Below are positions 1-14,600 of a DNA stretch of 64,000 nucleotides, piece by piece. This DNA comes from Liolophura sinensis (lineage: Eukaryota; Mollusca; Polyplacophora; Chitonida; Chitonidae): contig NC_088300.1 of assembly GCF_032854445.1 (NCBI RefSeq), positions 70,096,984-70,160,983 of the forward strand, given 5' to 3'. The notes under the pieces are model-generated. The model ran no database searches. It was not told the origin of the DNA and saw nothing but the letters and a program-made list of their open reading frames with translations. The position numbers and the translations under genes were made by a program. The stretch's first letter is position 1. Each line of letters begins with the position of its first letter.

Positions 1-1300
1 TACCTCTGTCTAACTCAGCTGTACCTATCTAACCCAGCTGTACATGTACCTACCTAACCCTGCTGTACCTCTGTCTAACTCAGCTGTACCTATCTAACCC
101 AGCTGTACATGTACCTACCTAACCCTGCTGTACCTCTGTCTAACTCAGCTGTACCTATCTAACCCAGCTGTACATGTACCTACCTAACCCTGCTGTACCT
201 CTGTCTAACTCAGTTGTACCTCTGTCTAACCCAGCTGTACATGTACCTACCTAACCCTGCTGTACCTCTGTCTAACTCAGCTGTACCTATCTAACCCAGC
301 TGTACATGTACCTACCTAACCCTGCTGTACCTCTGTCTAACTCAGCTGTACCTCTGTCTAACCCAGCTGTACATGTACCTACCTAACCCTGCTGTACCTC
401 TGTCTAACTCAGCTGTACCTATCTAACCCAGCTGTACATGTACCTACCTAACCCTGCTGTACCTCTGTCTAACTCAGCTGTACCTATCTAACTCAGCTGT
501 ACATGTACCTACCTAACCCTGCTGTACCTCTGTCTAACTCAGCTGTACCTATCTAACCCAGCTGTACATGTACCTACCTAACCCTGCTGTACCTCTGTCT
601 AACTCAGCTGTACCTATCTAACCCAGCTGTACATGTACCTACCTAACCCTGCTGCACCTCTGTCTATAAACACAGCTGTACCTGCCTAACCCAGCAGTAT
701 GTGTACCTGTCTAACCAAGATGTACCAGTCCAACCCAGGTGTACCTCTGTCTAACTCAGCTGCACCTCTGTCTATAAACACGGCTGTACCTGCCTAACCC
801 AGCAGTATGTGTACCTGTCTAACCAAGATGTACCAGTCCAACCCAGATGTACCTCTGTCTAACTCAGCTGCACCTCTGTCTATAAACACAACTGTATCTA
901 CATGCATCTAACCCAGCTGTACATGTACCTGTATAATCCAGGTGTACCTCTGTCTAACACAGCTGTATGTGTCTATAAACACAACTGCACCTGCCTAACC
1001 CAGCTGTACCTATCTAAACCAGCTGTACAAGTACCTGTCTAACCCAGCTGTACATGTACCTACCTAACCCTGCTGTACCTCTGTCTAACCCAGCTGTGCG
1101 TCTGTCTTACCCCGCTGTACCTCTGTCTATAAACACAACAGCACCCATTTAACCCAGTTGTATGTGTACCTTTCTCAGCCATATGTACCTGTCCAACCCA
1201 GATGTACTTGCCTAACCCTGATGTACCTGCCTAACCCAGGTGTACACATGTACCTGTCAAACCCAGCTGTACCAGTCTAACCCAGCTGTACTTGTCTCAC
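1..1300. repeat. Tandem array, 65-bp period (left array)
   Basis: From 1 to about 655 the sequence is a near-perfect array with a 65-bp period. Each period is made of three related sub-units of about 21, 19 and 25 bp, all ending in a CAGCTG/CTGCTG-like motif and containing CTAAC(C/T)C. Beyond 655 the units become degenerate (TATAAACACAGCTG variants, AACCAAGATGTACC variants) and the array fades by about 1300. The + strand is C/T/A-rich and poor in G apart from the CTG motif. No unit has coding sense. It shares the CTAACCCA core with the larger array at 1740-18650, so the two are probably related. The array runs off the left edge of the window. Confidence 0.95.
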
Positions 1301-1740
1301 CCAGGATGGGTTTTGAGGTTTGAGGCAGCAAGGACACAGAAGTTTTTAGATGATTTTTGGTTAACAATCTAGTGTCTAAACAGGCATCCATTTATGAATC
1401 ATCAACCATCATTTACATTCAGGGTTAATAACCGCAGACCAATTTCCAAAACAAACGGTCAATTCACAAAAAAACTGCACCTAAAGTGACGGTCTTTTGA
1501 TGCAGAATCCCAATAACAATCCGAACAGTTTCAACTCGGTCACAACATTGCAACAATATTGCAACAATATTGTAACAATATTCACTAAAGTTGTTTCAAG
1601 TTTCACAAATGAATGATGGGATAAGACAGCTGATCAAGGTTTAATTCTTTGCTTTCTGAGCTGCTTACACATTTTTGGCGCGCTCTGCCGATTTTATTTC
1701 TGCCATAAAAAAAAACGTCATTATTTCAGGGCTGCTGGGC
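1301..1740. other. Single-copy spacer between the two arrays
   Basis: This is about 440 bp of AT-rich sequence with no open reading frame of note and no recognised exon. It has a short local repetition (GCAACAATATT three times near 1548-1580) and an A-run near 1708. I looked on the minus strand for the missing C-terminal FANCE exons and saw nothing resembling them. Confidence 0.6.
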
Positions 1741-1932
1741 TAAGCCTATGGTAAACCCAACTGTAACGGAAGCTTCATTTAACCTACATGTATTTGCCCT
1801 TCTATGACCCACCACAATAACTTCCAACTAACCCAACTTACACTTTCATCAAACTGACCACCAATTCTGTCTAACTCACTTGCACTTCCATCTAACTGAC
1901 CAACAACTCTGTCTAACCCACTTGCCGTAGTG

Positions 1933-2160
1933 ACCCAGAAGCCTCTCACCAATGCGGTCGCTGTGAGTTCAAGACCAGCTCATGCTGGCTTCCTCTCCGG
2001 CCGTACGTGGGAAGGTCTGCCAGCAACCTTCGGATGGTCGTGGGTTTCCGCCGGGCTGTGCCCGGTTTCCACCCACCATAATGCTGGCCGCCGTCGTATA
2101 AGTGAAATATTCTTGAGTACGGCGTAAAACACCAATCAAAAAAAAAAAAAAAAAAAAAAT
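1933..2160 (+). mobile_element. SINE inserted in the satellite (5'-truncated)
   Basis: A tRNA-headed SINE interrupts the array. It starts inside the tRNA-like head (GTTCAAGACC matches a B box), continues through the conserved body (ATAATGCTGGCCGCCGTCG, AGTGAAATATTCTTGAGTAC) and ends in a run of about 22 A. The flanking satellite reads TAACCCACTTGC on both sides, which may be a target-site duplication, although satellite periodicity makes that ambiguous. The A-box half of the head is absent. The small open frame here is not a gene. Confidence 0.85.
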
Positions 2161-2273
2161 TTAACCCACTTGCATTTCCATCTAACTGACAAACAACTCT
2201 GTCTAACTCACTTGCACTTCCATCTAACCAACAACTCTGTCTAACCCACTTGCACTTCCATCAACTCTGTCTA

Positions 2274-2668
2274 ATACCCTGTTTACACCAGCAAAGTTAA
2301 GCTGGTTTAAATCCAGTGGCTTTGAGCCAGTTTGACGTTGCTCTTGTGAACGCAAAGTGGGGGCAGATAATCTGGCTTATCTTCCCCTACTAGCGGAGTG
2401 AATTTAAGCCAATTTCGGGTCTTGAGTCGTTTATCTGTGTCGTGTGAACGGTAACTGAATTGACTGCCTCAGATAAGTGTATGTCAGGATGACGTTGTAA
2501 TTACTAAATCAGCTTAAATGTGACCGTGTGAACAGACAAATTCCTGAACTGGCTTAAAACTAGCTTGTCCACATGGTCATGTGAACGTATACATTTTTAC
2601 AACAGACTTAGATTTAAACCTGTTCACCTTAGGTCCAGATTAAATTTTGCCTGTGTGAACGGAATATT
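2274..2668. mobile_element. Inverted-repeat (MITE-like) element inserted in the satellite
   Basis: This is about 395 bp of non-satellite sequence with imperfect terminal inverted repeats of about 32 bp. The left end (ATACCCTGTTTACACCAGC) pairs with the reverse complement of the right end (ATATTCCGTTCACACAGGC), and both ends continue into an AA(G/T)TTAA-CTGG match. The interior repeats the motif GTGTGAACG/TGTGAAC several times. Satellite units resume directly on both sides. It has no coding capacity, so it is probably a non-autonomous DNA transposon. Confidence 0.6.
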
Positions 2669-5600
2669 GTCCACTTGCACTTCCATCTATCCAACAACTC
2701 TGTCTAACCCACTTGCACTTCTATTTAACCAACAACTGTCTAACCCACTTGCACTTCTATCCAACCAACAACTCAGTCTAACCCACTTGCACTTTCATTT
2801 ATCCAACAGTTCTGTCTAACCCACTTGCACTTCCACTTAACCAACAACTGCCTAACCCACCCGCACTTCCATCTATCCAACAACTCTGTCTAACCCACTT
2901 GCACTTCCATCTATCCAACAACTCTGTCTAACCCACTTGCACTTCTATTTAACCAACAACTGTCTAACCCACTTGCACTTCTATCCAACCAACAACTCAG
3001 TCTAACCCACTTGCACTTTCATTTATCCAACAGCTCTGTCTAACCCACTTGCATTTCCACTCTGTCTAACCCACTTGCATTTCCACTTAACCAACAACTG
3101 CTTAACCCACCCGCACTTCCATCTATCCAACAACTCTGTCTAACCCACTTCCACTTCCATTTGACCAACAACTCTTTCTAACCCACTCGCACTTCCATCT
3201 ATCCAACAACCCTGTCTAACCCACCCACACTTCCATCTATCCAACAACTCTGTCTAACCCACTAGCACTTCCATTTGACCAACAACTCTTTCTAACCCAT
3301 TCGCACTTTCATCTATCCAACAACTCTGTCTAACCCACTTGCACTTCCATCTATCTAACAACTCTGTCTAACCCATTTGCACTTCCATCTATCCAACAAC
3401 TCTGTCTAACCCATTTGCACTTCCATCTATCCAACAACTCTGTCTAACCCACTTGCACTTCCATTTGACCAACAACTCTTTCTAACTCACTCGCACTTTC
3501 ATCTATCCAACAACCCTGTCTAACCCACCCGCACTTCCATCTATCCAACAACTCTGTCTAACCCATTTGCACTTCCATCTATCCAACAACTCTGTCTAAC
3601 CCACTTGCACTTCCATTTGACCAACAACTCTTTCTAACCCACTCGCACTTTCATCTATCCAACAACTCTGTCTAACCCACCCACACTTCCATCTATCCAA
3701 CAACTCTGTCTAACCCACTTGCACTTCCATCTATCCAACAACTCTGTCTAACCCACTCGCACTTTCATCTATCCAAAAACTCTGTCTAACCCACTCGCAC
3801 TTCCATCTATCCAACAACTCAGTCTAACCCACTTGCACTTCCATCTATCCAACAACTCTGTCTTACCCACTTGCACTTCCATTTGACCAACAACTCTTTC
3901 TAACCCACTCGCACTTTCATCTATAAAACAACCCTGTCTAACCCACCCGCACTTCCATCTATCCAAAAACTCTGTCTAGCCCACTTGCACTTCTATCTAT
4001 CCAACAACTCTGTCTAACCCACTTGCACTTCCATTTGACCAACAACTCTGTCTGACCCACTTCCACTCCCGTCTATCCAACAACTCTGTCTAACCCACCC
4101 GCACTTCCATCCACCTAACAACTCTGTCTAACCCACTTGCACTCCCATCTATCCAACAACTCTGTCTAACCCACTTGCACTCCCATCTATCCAACAACTC
4201 TGTCTAACCCACTTGCACTTCCAATTGACCAACAACTCTGTCTAACCCACTTCCACTTTCATTTATCCAACAGCTCTGTCTAACCCACTTGCACTTCCAC
4301 TTAACCAACAACTCCCTAACCCACCCGCACTTCCATCTATCCAACAACTCTGTCTAATCCACTTGCACTTCCATTTGACCAACAACTCTGCCTTACCCAC
4401 TTGCACTTTCATCTATCCAACAACCCTGTCTAACCCACCCGCACTTCCATCTATCCAACAACTATGTCTAATCCACTTGCACTTCCATTTGACCAACAAC
4501 TCTGTCTAACCCACATGCACTTCCATCTATCCAACAACTCTGTCTAACCCACCCGCACTTCCATCCACCTAACAACTCTGTCTAACCCACTTGCACTCCC
4601 ATCTATCCAACAACTCTGTCTAACCCACTTGCACCTCCATTTGACCAACAACTCTGTCTAACCCACTTCCACTCCCGTCTATCCAACAACTCTGTCTAAC
4701 CCATTTGCACTTCTATCTACCTAACAACTCTGTCTAACCCATTTGCACTTCCATCTATCCAACAACTCTGTCTAACCCACTTGCACTTCCATTTGACCAA
4801 CAACTCTTTCTAACCCACTCGCACTTTCATCTATCCAACAACCCTGTCTAACCCACCCGCACTTCCATCTATCCAACAACTCTGTCTAACCCACTTGCAC
4901 TTCCATCTATCCAACAACTCTGTCTAACCCACTCGCACTTTCATCTATCCAACTATGTCTAACCCACTTGCACTCCCATCTATCCAACAACTCTGTCTAA
5001 CCCACTTGCACTTCAAATTGACCAACAACTCTGTCTTACCCACTTCCACTTTCATTTATCCAACAGCTCTGTCTAACCCACTTGCACTTCCACTTAACCA
5101 ACAACTGCCTAACCCACCCGCACTTCCATCTATCCAACAACTCTGTCTAATCCACTTGCACTTCCATTTGACCAACAACTCTGCCTTACCCACTTGCACT
5201 TTCATCTATCCAACAACCCTGTCTAACCCACCCGCACTTCCATCTATCCAACAACTCTGTCTAATCCACCTGCACTTCCATTTGACCAACAACTCTGTCT
5301 AACCCACATGCACTTCCATCTATCCAACAACTCTGTCTAACCCACTTGCACTTCAATCTATCCAACAACTATGTCTAACCCACTTGCACTTCCATCTATC
5401 CAACACCTCTGTCTTACCCACTTCCACTTCCATTTGACCAACAAGTCTGTCTAACCCACTCGCACTTTCATCTATCCAACAACCCTGTCTAACCCACCCG
5501 CACTTCCATTTGACCAACAACTCTGTCTAACCCACTTGCACTTCCATCTATCCAACAACTCTGTCTAATCCACTTGCACTTCCATTTGACCAACAACTCT

Positions 5601-8600
5601 GTCTAACCCACTTGCACTTCCATCTATCCAACAACTCTGTCTAACCCACTTGCACTTCTATCCAACCAACAACTCAGTCTAACCCACTTGCACTTTCATT
5701 TATCCAACAGCTCTGTCTAACCCACTTGCACTTCCACTTAACCAACAACTGCCTAACCCACCCGCACTTCCATCTATCCAACAACTCTGTCTAACCCACT
5801 TCCACTCCCGTCTATCCAACAACTCTGTCTTACCCACCCGCACTTCCATCTATCCAACAAATCTGTCTAACCCATTTGCACTTCCATCTATCCAACAACT
5901 CTGTCTAACCCACTTGCACTTCCATTTGACCAACAACTCTTTCTAACCCACTCGCACTTTCATCAATCCAACAACTCTGTCTAACCCACTCGCACTTCCA
6001 TCTATCCAACAACTCAGTCTAACCCACTTGCACTTCCATCTATCCAACAACTCTGTCTTACCCACTTGCACTTCCATTTGACCAACAACTCTTTCTAACC
6101 CACTCGCACTTTCATCTATCCAACAACCCTGTCTAACCCACCCGCACTTCCATCTATCCAACAACTCTGTCTAACCCACATGCACTTCCATCTATCCAAC
6201 AACTCTGTCTAACCCACTCGCACTTTCATCTATCCAACTCTGTCTAACCCACTTGCACTCCCATCTATCCAACAACTCTGTCTAACCCACTTGCACTTCC
6301 AATTGACCAACAACTCTGTCTAACCCACTTCCACTTCCGTCTATCCAACAACTCTGTCTAACCCACCCGCACTTCCATCTACCTAACAACTCTGTCTAAC
6401 CCACTTGCACTTCCATCTATCCAACAACTCTGTCTAATCCACTTGCACTTCCATCTATCCAACAACTCTGTCTTACCCACTTGCACTTTCATCTATCCAA
6501 CAACCCTGTCTAACCCACCCGCACTTCCATCTATCCAACAACTCTGTCTAATCCACTTGCACTTCCATTTGACCAACAACTCTGTCTAACCCACTTGCAC
6601 TCCCATCTATCCAACAACTCTGTCTAACCCACTTGCACCTCCATTTGACCAACAACTCTGTCTAACCCACTTCCACTCCCGTCTATCCAACAACTCTGTC
6701 TAACCCACCCGCACTTCTATCTACCTAACAACTCTGTCTAACCCATTTGCACTTCCATCTATCCAACAACTCTGTCTAACCCACTTGCACTTCCATTTGA
6801 CCAACAACTCTTTCTAACCCACTCGCACTTTCATCTATCCAACAACCCTGTCTAACCCATCCGCACTTCCATCTATCCAACAACTCTGTCTAACCCACTT
6901 GCACTTCCATCTATCCAACAAATCTGTCTTACCCACTTGCACTTCCATTTGACCAACAACTCTTTCTAACCCACTCGCACTTTCATCTATCCAACAACCC
7001 TGTCTAACCCACCTGCACTTCCATCTATCCAACAACTCTGTCTAACCCACTTGCACTTCCATCTATCCAACAACTCTGTCTAACCCACTCGCACTTTCAT
7101 CTATCCAACTCTGTCTAACACCACTTGCACTCCCATCTATCCAACAACTCTGTCTAACCCACTTGCACTTCCATTTGACCAACAACTCTGTCTAACCCAC
7201 TTCCACTCCCGTCTATCCAACAACTCTGTCTAACCCACCCGCACTTCCATCTATCTAACAACTCTGTCTAACCCACTTGCACTTCCATCTATCCAACAAC
7301 TCTGTCTAATCCACTTGCACTTCCATTTGACCAACAACTCTGTCTTACCCACTTGCACTTTCATCTATCCAACAACCCTGTCTAACCCATTTGCACTTCC
7401 ATCTATCCAACAACTCTGTCTAATCCACTTGCACTTCCATTTGACCAACAAGTCTGTCTAACCCACATGCACTTCCATCTATCCAACAACTCTGTCTAAC
7501 CCACTTGCACTTCAATCTATCCAACAACTATGTCTAACCCACTTGCACTTCCATCTATCCAACACCTCTGTCTTACCCACTTGCACTTCCATTTGACCAA
7601 CAAGTCTGTCTAACCCACTCGCACTTTCATCTATCCAACAACCCTGTCTAACCCACCCGCACTTCCATTTGACCAACAACTCTGTCTAACGCACTTGCAC
7701 TTCCATCTATCCAACAACTCTGTCTAATCCACTTGCACTTCCATTTGACCAACAACTCTGTCTAACCCACTTGCACTTCCATCTATCCAACAACTCTGTC
7801 TAACCCACTTGCACTTCTATCCAACCAACAACCTCAGTCTAACCCACTTGCACTTTCATTTATCCAACAGCTCTGTCTAACCCACTTGCACTTCCACTTA
7901 ACCAACAACTGCCTAACCCACCCGCACTTCCATCTATCCAACAACTCTGTCTAACCCACTTCCACTCCCGTCTATCCAACAACTCTGTCTTACCCACCCG
8001 CACTTCCATCTATCCAACAACTCTGTCTAACCCATTTGCACTTCCATCTATCCAACAACTCTGTCTAACCAACTTGCACTTCCATTTGGCCAACAACTCT
8101 TTCTAACCCACTCGCACTTTCATCTATCCAACAACCCTGTCTAACCCACCCGCACTTCCATCTATCCAACAACTCTGTTTAACCCACTTGCACTTCCATC
8201 TATCCAACAACTCTGTCTAATCCACTTGCACTTCCATTTCACCAACAACTCTTTCTAACCCACTCGCACTTTCATCTATCCAACAACCCTGTCTAACCCA
8301 CCCACACTTCCATCTATCCAACAACTCTGTCTAACCCACTTGCACTTCCATCTATCCAACAACTCTGTCTAACCCACTCGCACTTTCATCTATCCAACAA
8401 CTCTGTCTAACCCACTCGCACTTCCATCTATCCAACAACTCAGTCTAACCCACTTGCACTTCCATCTATCCAACAACTCTGTCTTACCCACTTGCACTTC
8501 CATTTGACCAACAACTCTTTCTAACCCACTCGCACTTTCATCTATCCAACAACCCTGTCTAACCCACCCGCACTTCCATCTATCCAACAACTCTGTCTAA

Positions 8601-11600
8601 CCCACTTGCACTTCCATCTATCCAACAACTCTGTCTAACCCACTCGCACTTTCATCTATCCAACTCTGTCTAACCCACTTGCACTCCCATCTATCCAACA
8701 ACTCTGTCTAACCCACTTGCACTTCCAATTGACCAACAACTCTGTCTAACCCACTTCCACTCCCGTCTATCCAACAACTCTGTCTAACCCACCCGCACTT
8801 CCATCGACCTAACAACTCTGTCTAACCCACTTGCACTTCCATCTATCCAACAACTCTGTCTAATCCACTTGCACTTCCATTTGACCAACAACTCTGTCTT
8901 ACCCACTTGCACTTTCATCTATCCAACAACCCTGTCTAACCCACACGCATTTCCATCTATCCAACAACTCTGTCTAATCCACTTGCACTTCCATTTGACC
9001 AACAACTCTGTCTAACCCACTTCCACTTTCATCTATCCAACAACTCTGTCTAACCCATTTGCACTTCCATCTATCCAACAAATCTGTCTAATCCACTTGC
9101 ACTTCCATTTGACCAACAACTCTGTCTTACCCACTTGCACTTTCATCTATCCAACAACTCTGTCTAACCCATTTGCACTTTCATCTATCCAACAACTCTG
9201 TCTAATCCACTTGCACTTCCATTTGACAAACAACTCTGTCTAACCCACTTGCACTTCCATTTGACCAACAACTCTGTCTAACCCACTTCCACTCCCGTCT
9301 ATCCAACAACTCTGTCTAACCCACCCACACTTCCATCTATCTAACAACTCTGTCTAACCCATTTGCACTTCCATCTATCCAACAACTCTGTCTAACCCAC
9401 TTGCACTTCAATTTAACCAACAACTGCCTAACCCACTTGCACTTCCATCTATCCAACAACTATGTCTAACCCACTTGCACTTCCATCTATCCAACAACTC
9501 TGTCTAACCCACCCGCACTTCCATCTATCCAACAACTCTGTCTAATACACTTGCACTTCCATTTGACCAACAACTCTCTCTAACCCACTTCCACTCCCGT
9601 CTATCCAACAACTCTGTCTAACCCACCCGCACTTTCATCTATCTAACAACTCTGTCTAACCCACTTGCACTTCCATCTATCCAACAACTCTGTCTAACCC
9701 ATTTGCACTTCAATTTAACCAACAACTGCCTAACCCACCCGCACTTCCATCTATCCAACAACTCTGTCTAACCCACTTGCACTTCCATCTATCTAACAAC
9801 TCTGTCCAACCCATTTGCACTTCCATCTATCCAACAACTCTGTCTAATCCACTTGCACTTCAAATTGACCAACAACTCTGTCTAACCCACTTCCACTCCC
9901 GTCTATCCAACAACTCTGTCCAACCCACCCGCACTTCCATCTATCTAACAACTCTGTCTAACCCATTTGCACTTCCATCTATCCAACAACTCTGTCTAAT
10001 CCGCTTGCACTTCCATTTGACCAACAACTCTGTCTAACTCACTTCCACTCTCATCTATCCATCAACTCTGTCTAACCCACCCGCACTTCCATCTATCTAA
10101 CAACTCTGTCTAACCCACTTGCACTTCCATCTATCCAACAACTCTGTCTAATCCACTTGCACTTCCATCTATCCAACAACTCTGTCTAACCCACTTGCAC
10201 TTCCATCTGTCCAACAACTCTGTCTAACCCACTTGCACTTCCATCTATCCAACAACTCTGTCTAACCCACCCGCACTTCCATCTATCCAACAACTCTGTC
10301 TAACCCATTTGCACTTCCATCTATCCAACAACTCTGTCTAATCCACTTGCACTTCCATTTGACCAACAACTCTGTCTTACCCACTTGCACTTTCATCTAT
10401 CCAACAACCCTGTCTAACCCACCCGCACTTCCATCTATCCAACAACTCTGTCTAATCCACTTGCACTTCCATTTGACCAACAACTCTGTCTAACCCACTT
10501 CCACTTTCATCTATCCAACAACTCTGTCTAACCCATTTGCACTTCCATCTATCCAACAAATCTGTCTAATCCACTTGCACTTCCATTTGACCAACAACTC
10601 TGTCTTACCCACTTGCACTTTCATCTATCCAACAACTCTGTCTAACCCATTTGCACTTCCATCTATCCAACAACTCTGTCTAATCCACTTGCACTTCCAT
10701 TTGACCAACAACTCTGTCTAACCCACTTGCACTTCCATTTGACTAACAACTCTGTCTAACCCACTTCCACTCCCGTCTATCCAACAACTCTGTCTAACCC
10801 ACCCACACTCCCATCTATCTAACAACTCTGTCTAACCCATTTGCACTTCCATCTATCCAACAACTCTGTCTAACCCACTTGCACTTCAATTTAACCAACA
10901 ATTGCCTAACCCACTTGCACTTCAATCTATCCAACAACTCTGTCTAACCCACTTGCACTTCCATCTATCCAACAACTCTGTCTAATCCACTTGCACTTCC
11001 ATTTGACCAACAACTCTGTCTAACCCACATGCACTTCCATCTATCCAACAACTCTGTCTAACCCACTTGCACTTCAATCTATCCAACAACTATGTCTAAC
11101 CCACTTGCACTTCCATCTATCCAACACCTCTGTCTTACCCACTTGCACTTCCATTTGACCAACAAGTCTGTCTAACCCACTCGCACTTTCATCTATCCAA
11201 CAAACCTGTCTAACCCACCCGCACTTCCATCTATCCAACAACTCTGTCTAACCCATTTGCACTTCCATCTATCCAACAACTCTGTCTAACCCACTTGCAC
11301 TTCCATTTGACCAACAACTCTGTCTAACCCACTTCCACTCCCGTCTATCCAACAACTCTGTCTAACCCACCTGCACTTCTATCTACCTAACAACTCTGTC
11401 TAACCCATTTGCACTTCCATCTATCCAACAACTCTGTCTAACCCACTTGCACTTCCATTTGACCAACAACTGTGTCTTACCCACTTGCACTTTCATCTAT
11501 CCAACAACCCTGTCTAACCCACCCGCACTTCCATCTATCCAACAACTCTGTCTAATCCACTTGCACTTCCATCTATCCAACAACTCTGTCTAACCCACTT

Positions 11601-14600
11601 CCACTTTCATCTATCCAACAACTCTGTCTAACCCATTTGCACTTCCATCTATCCAACAAATCTGTCTAATCCACTTGCACTTCCATTTGACCAACAACTC
11701 TGTCTTACCCACTTGCACTTTCATCTATCCAACAACTCTGTCTAACCCATTTGCACTTCCATCTATCCAACAACTCTGTCTAATCCACTTGCACTTCCAT
11801 TTGACAAACAACTCTGTCTAACCCACTTGCACTTCCATTTGACCAACAACTCTGTCTAACCCACTTGCACTTCAATCTATCCAACAACTCTGTCTAACCC
11901 ACCCACACTTCCATCTATCTAACAACTCTGTCTAACCCATTTGCACTTCCATCTATCCAACAACTCTGTCTAACCCACTTGCACTTCAATTAAACCAACA
12001 ACTGCCTAACCCACTTGCACTTCCATCTATCCAACAACTATGTCTAACCCACTTGCACTTCCATCTATCCAACAACTCTGTCTAACCCATTTGCACTTCC
12101 ATCTATCCAACAACTCTGTCTAATCCACTTGCACTTCCATTTGACCAACAACTCTCTCTAACCCACTTCCACTCCCGTCTATCCAACAACTGTGTCTAAC
12201 CCACCCGCACTTTCATCTATCTAACAACTCTGTCTAACCCACTTGCACTTCCATCTATCCAACAACTCTGTCTAACCCATTTGCACTTCAATTTAACCAA
12301 CAACTGCCTAACCCACCCGCACTTCCATCTATCCAACAACTCTGTCTAACCCACTTGCACTTCCATCTATCCAACAACTCTGTCTAACCCATTTGCACTT
12401 CAATTTAACCAACAACTGCCTAACCCACCCGCACTTCCATCTATCCAACAACTCTGTCTAACCCACTTGCACTTCCATCTATCTAACAACTCTGTCTAAC
12501 CCATTTGCACTTCCATCTATCCAACAACTCTGTCTAATCCACTTGCACTTCCATTTGACCAACAACTCTGTCTAACCCACTTCCACTCCCGTCTATCCAA
12601 CAACTCTGTCCAACCCACCCGCACTTCCATCTATCTAACAACTCTGTCTAACCCATTTGCACTTCCATCTATCCAACAACTCTGTCTAATCCGCTTGCAC
12701 TTCCATTTGACCAACAACTCTGTCTAACTCACTTCCACTCTCATCTATCCATCAACTCTGTCTAACCCACCCGCACTTCCATCTATCTAACAACTCTGTC
12801 TAACCCACTTGCACTTCCATCTATCCAACAACTCTGTCTAATCCACTTGCACTTCCATCTATCCAACAACTCTGTCTAACCCACTTGCACTTCCATCTGT
12901 CCAACAACTCTGTCTAACCCACTTGCACTTCCATCTATCCAACAACTCTGTCTAACCCACCCGCACTTCCATCTATCCAACAACTCTGTCTAACCCATTT
13001 GCACTTCCATCTATCCAACAACTCTGTCTAATCCACTTGCACTTCCATTTGACCAACAACTCTGTCTTACCCACTTGCACTTTCATCTATCCAACAACCC
13101 TGTCTAACCCACCCGCACTTCCATCTATCCAACAACTCTGTCTAATCCACTTGCACTTCCATTTGACCAACAACTCTGTCTAACCCACTTCCACTTTCAT
13201 CTATCCAACAACTCTGTCTAACCCATTTGCACTTCCATCTATCCAACAAATCTGTCTAATCCACTTGCACTTCCATTTGACCAACAACTCTGTCTTACCC
13301 ACTTGCACTTTCATCTATCCAACAACTCTGTCTAACCCATTTGCACTTCCATCTATCCAACAACTCTGTCTAATCCACTTGCACTTCCATTTGACCAACA
13401 ACTCTGTCTAACCCACTTGCACTTCCATTTGACTAACAACTCTGTCTAACCCACTTCCACTCCCGTCTATCCAACAACTCTGTCTAACCCACCCACACTC
13501 CCATCTATCTAACAACTCTGTCTAACCCATTTGCACTTCCATCTATCCAACAACTCTGTCTAACCCACTTGCACTTCAATTTAACCAACAATTGCCTAAC
13601 CCACTTGCACTTCAATCTATCCAACAACTCTGTCTAACCCACTTGCACTTCCATCTATCCAACAACTCTGTCTAATCCACTTGCACTTCCATTTGACCAA
13701 CAACTCTGTCTAACCCACATGCACTTCCATCTATCCAACAACTCTGTCTAACCCACTTGCACTTCAATCTATCCAACAACTATGTCTAACCCACTTGCAC
13801 TTCCATCTATCCAACACCTCTGTCTTACCCACTTGCACTTCCATTTGACCAACAAGTCTGTCTAACCCACTCGCACTTTCATCTATCCAACAACCCTGTC
13901 TAACCCACCCGCACTTCCATCTATCCAACAACTCTGTCTAACCCACTTGCACTTCCATTTGACCAACAACTCTGTCTAACCCACTTGCACTTCCATTTGA
14001 CCAACAACTCTGTCTAACCCACTTCCACTCCCGTCTATCCAACAACTCTGTCTAACCCACCTGCACTTCTATCTACCTAACAACTCTGTCTAACCCATTT
14101 GCACTTCCATCTATCCAACAACTCTGTCTAACCCACTTGCACTTCCATTTGACCAACAACTGTGTCTTACCCACTTGCACTTTCATCTATCCAACAACCC
14201 TGTCTAACCCACCCGCACTTCCATCTATCCAACAACTCTGTCTAATCCACTTGCACTTCCATTTGACCAACAACTCTGTCTAACCCACTTCCACTTTCAT
14301 CTATCCAACAACTCTGTCTAACCCATTTGCACTTCCATCTATCCAACAAATCTGTCTAATCCACTTGCACTTCCATTTGACCAACAACTCTGTCTTACCC
14401 ACTTGCACTTTCATCTATCCAACAACTCTGTCTAACCCATTTGCACTTCCATCTATCCAACAACTCTGTCTAATCCACTTGCACTTCCATTTGACAAACA
14501 ACTCTGTCTAACCCACTTGCACTTCCATTTGACCAACAACTCTGTCTAACCCACTTGCACTTCAATCTATCCAACAACTCTGTCTAACCCACCCACACTT

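Noticed and set aside
1301-1740. Missing FANCE C-terminal exons
   Set aside because: I read the minus strand of this spacer for the expected helical pattern and found no AG/GT-bounded frame that fits phase 1 and resembles it.
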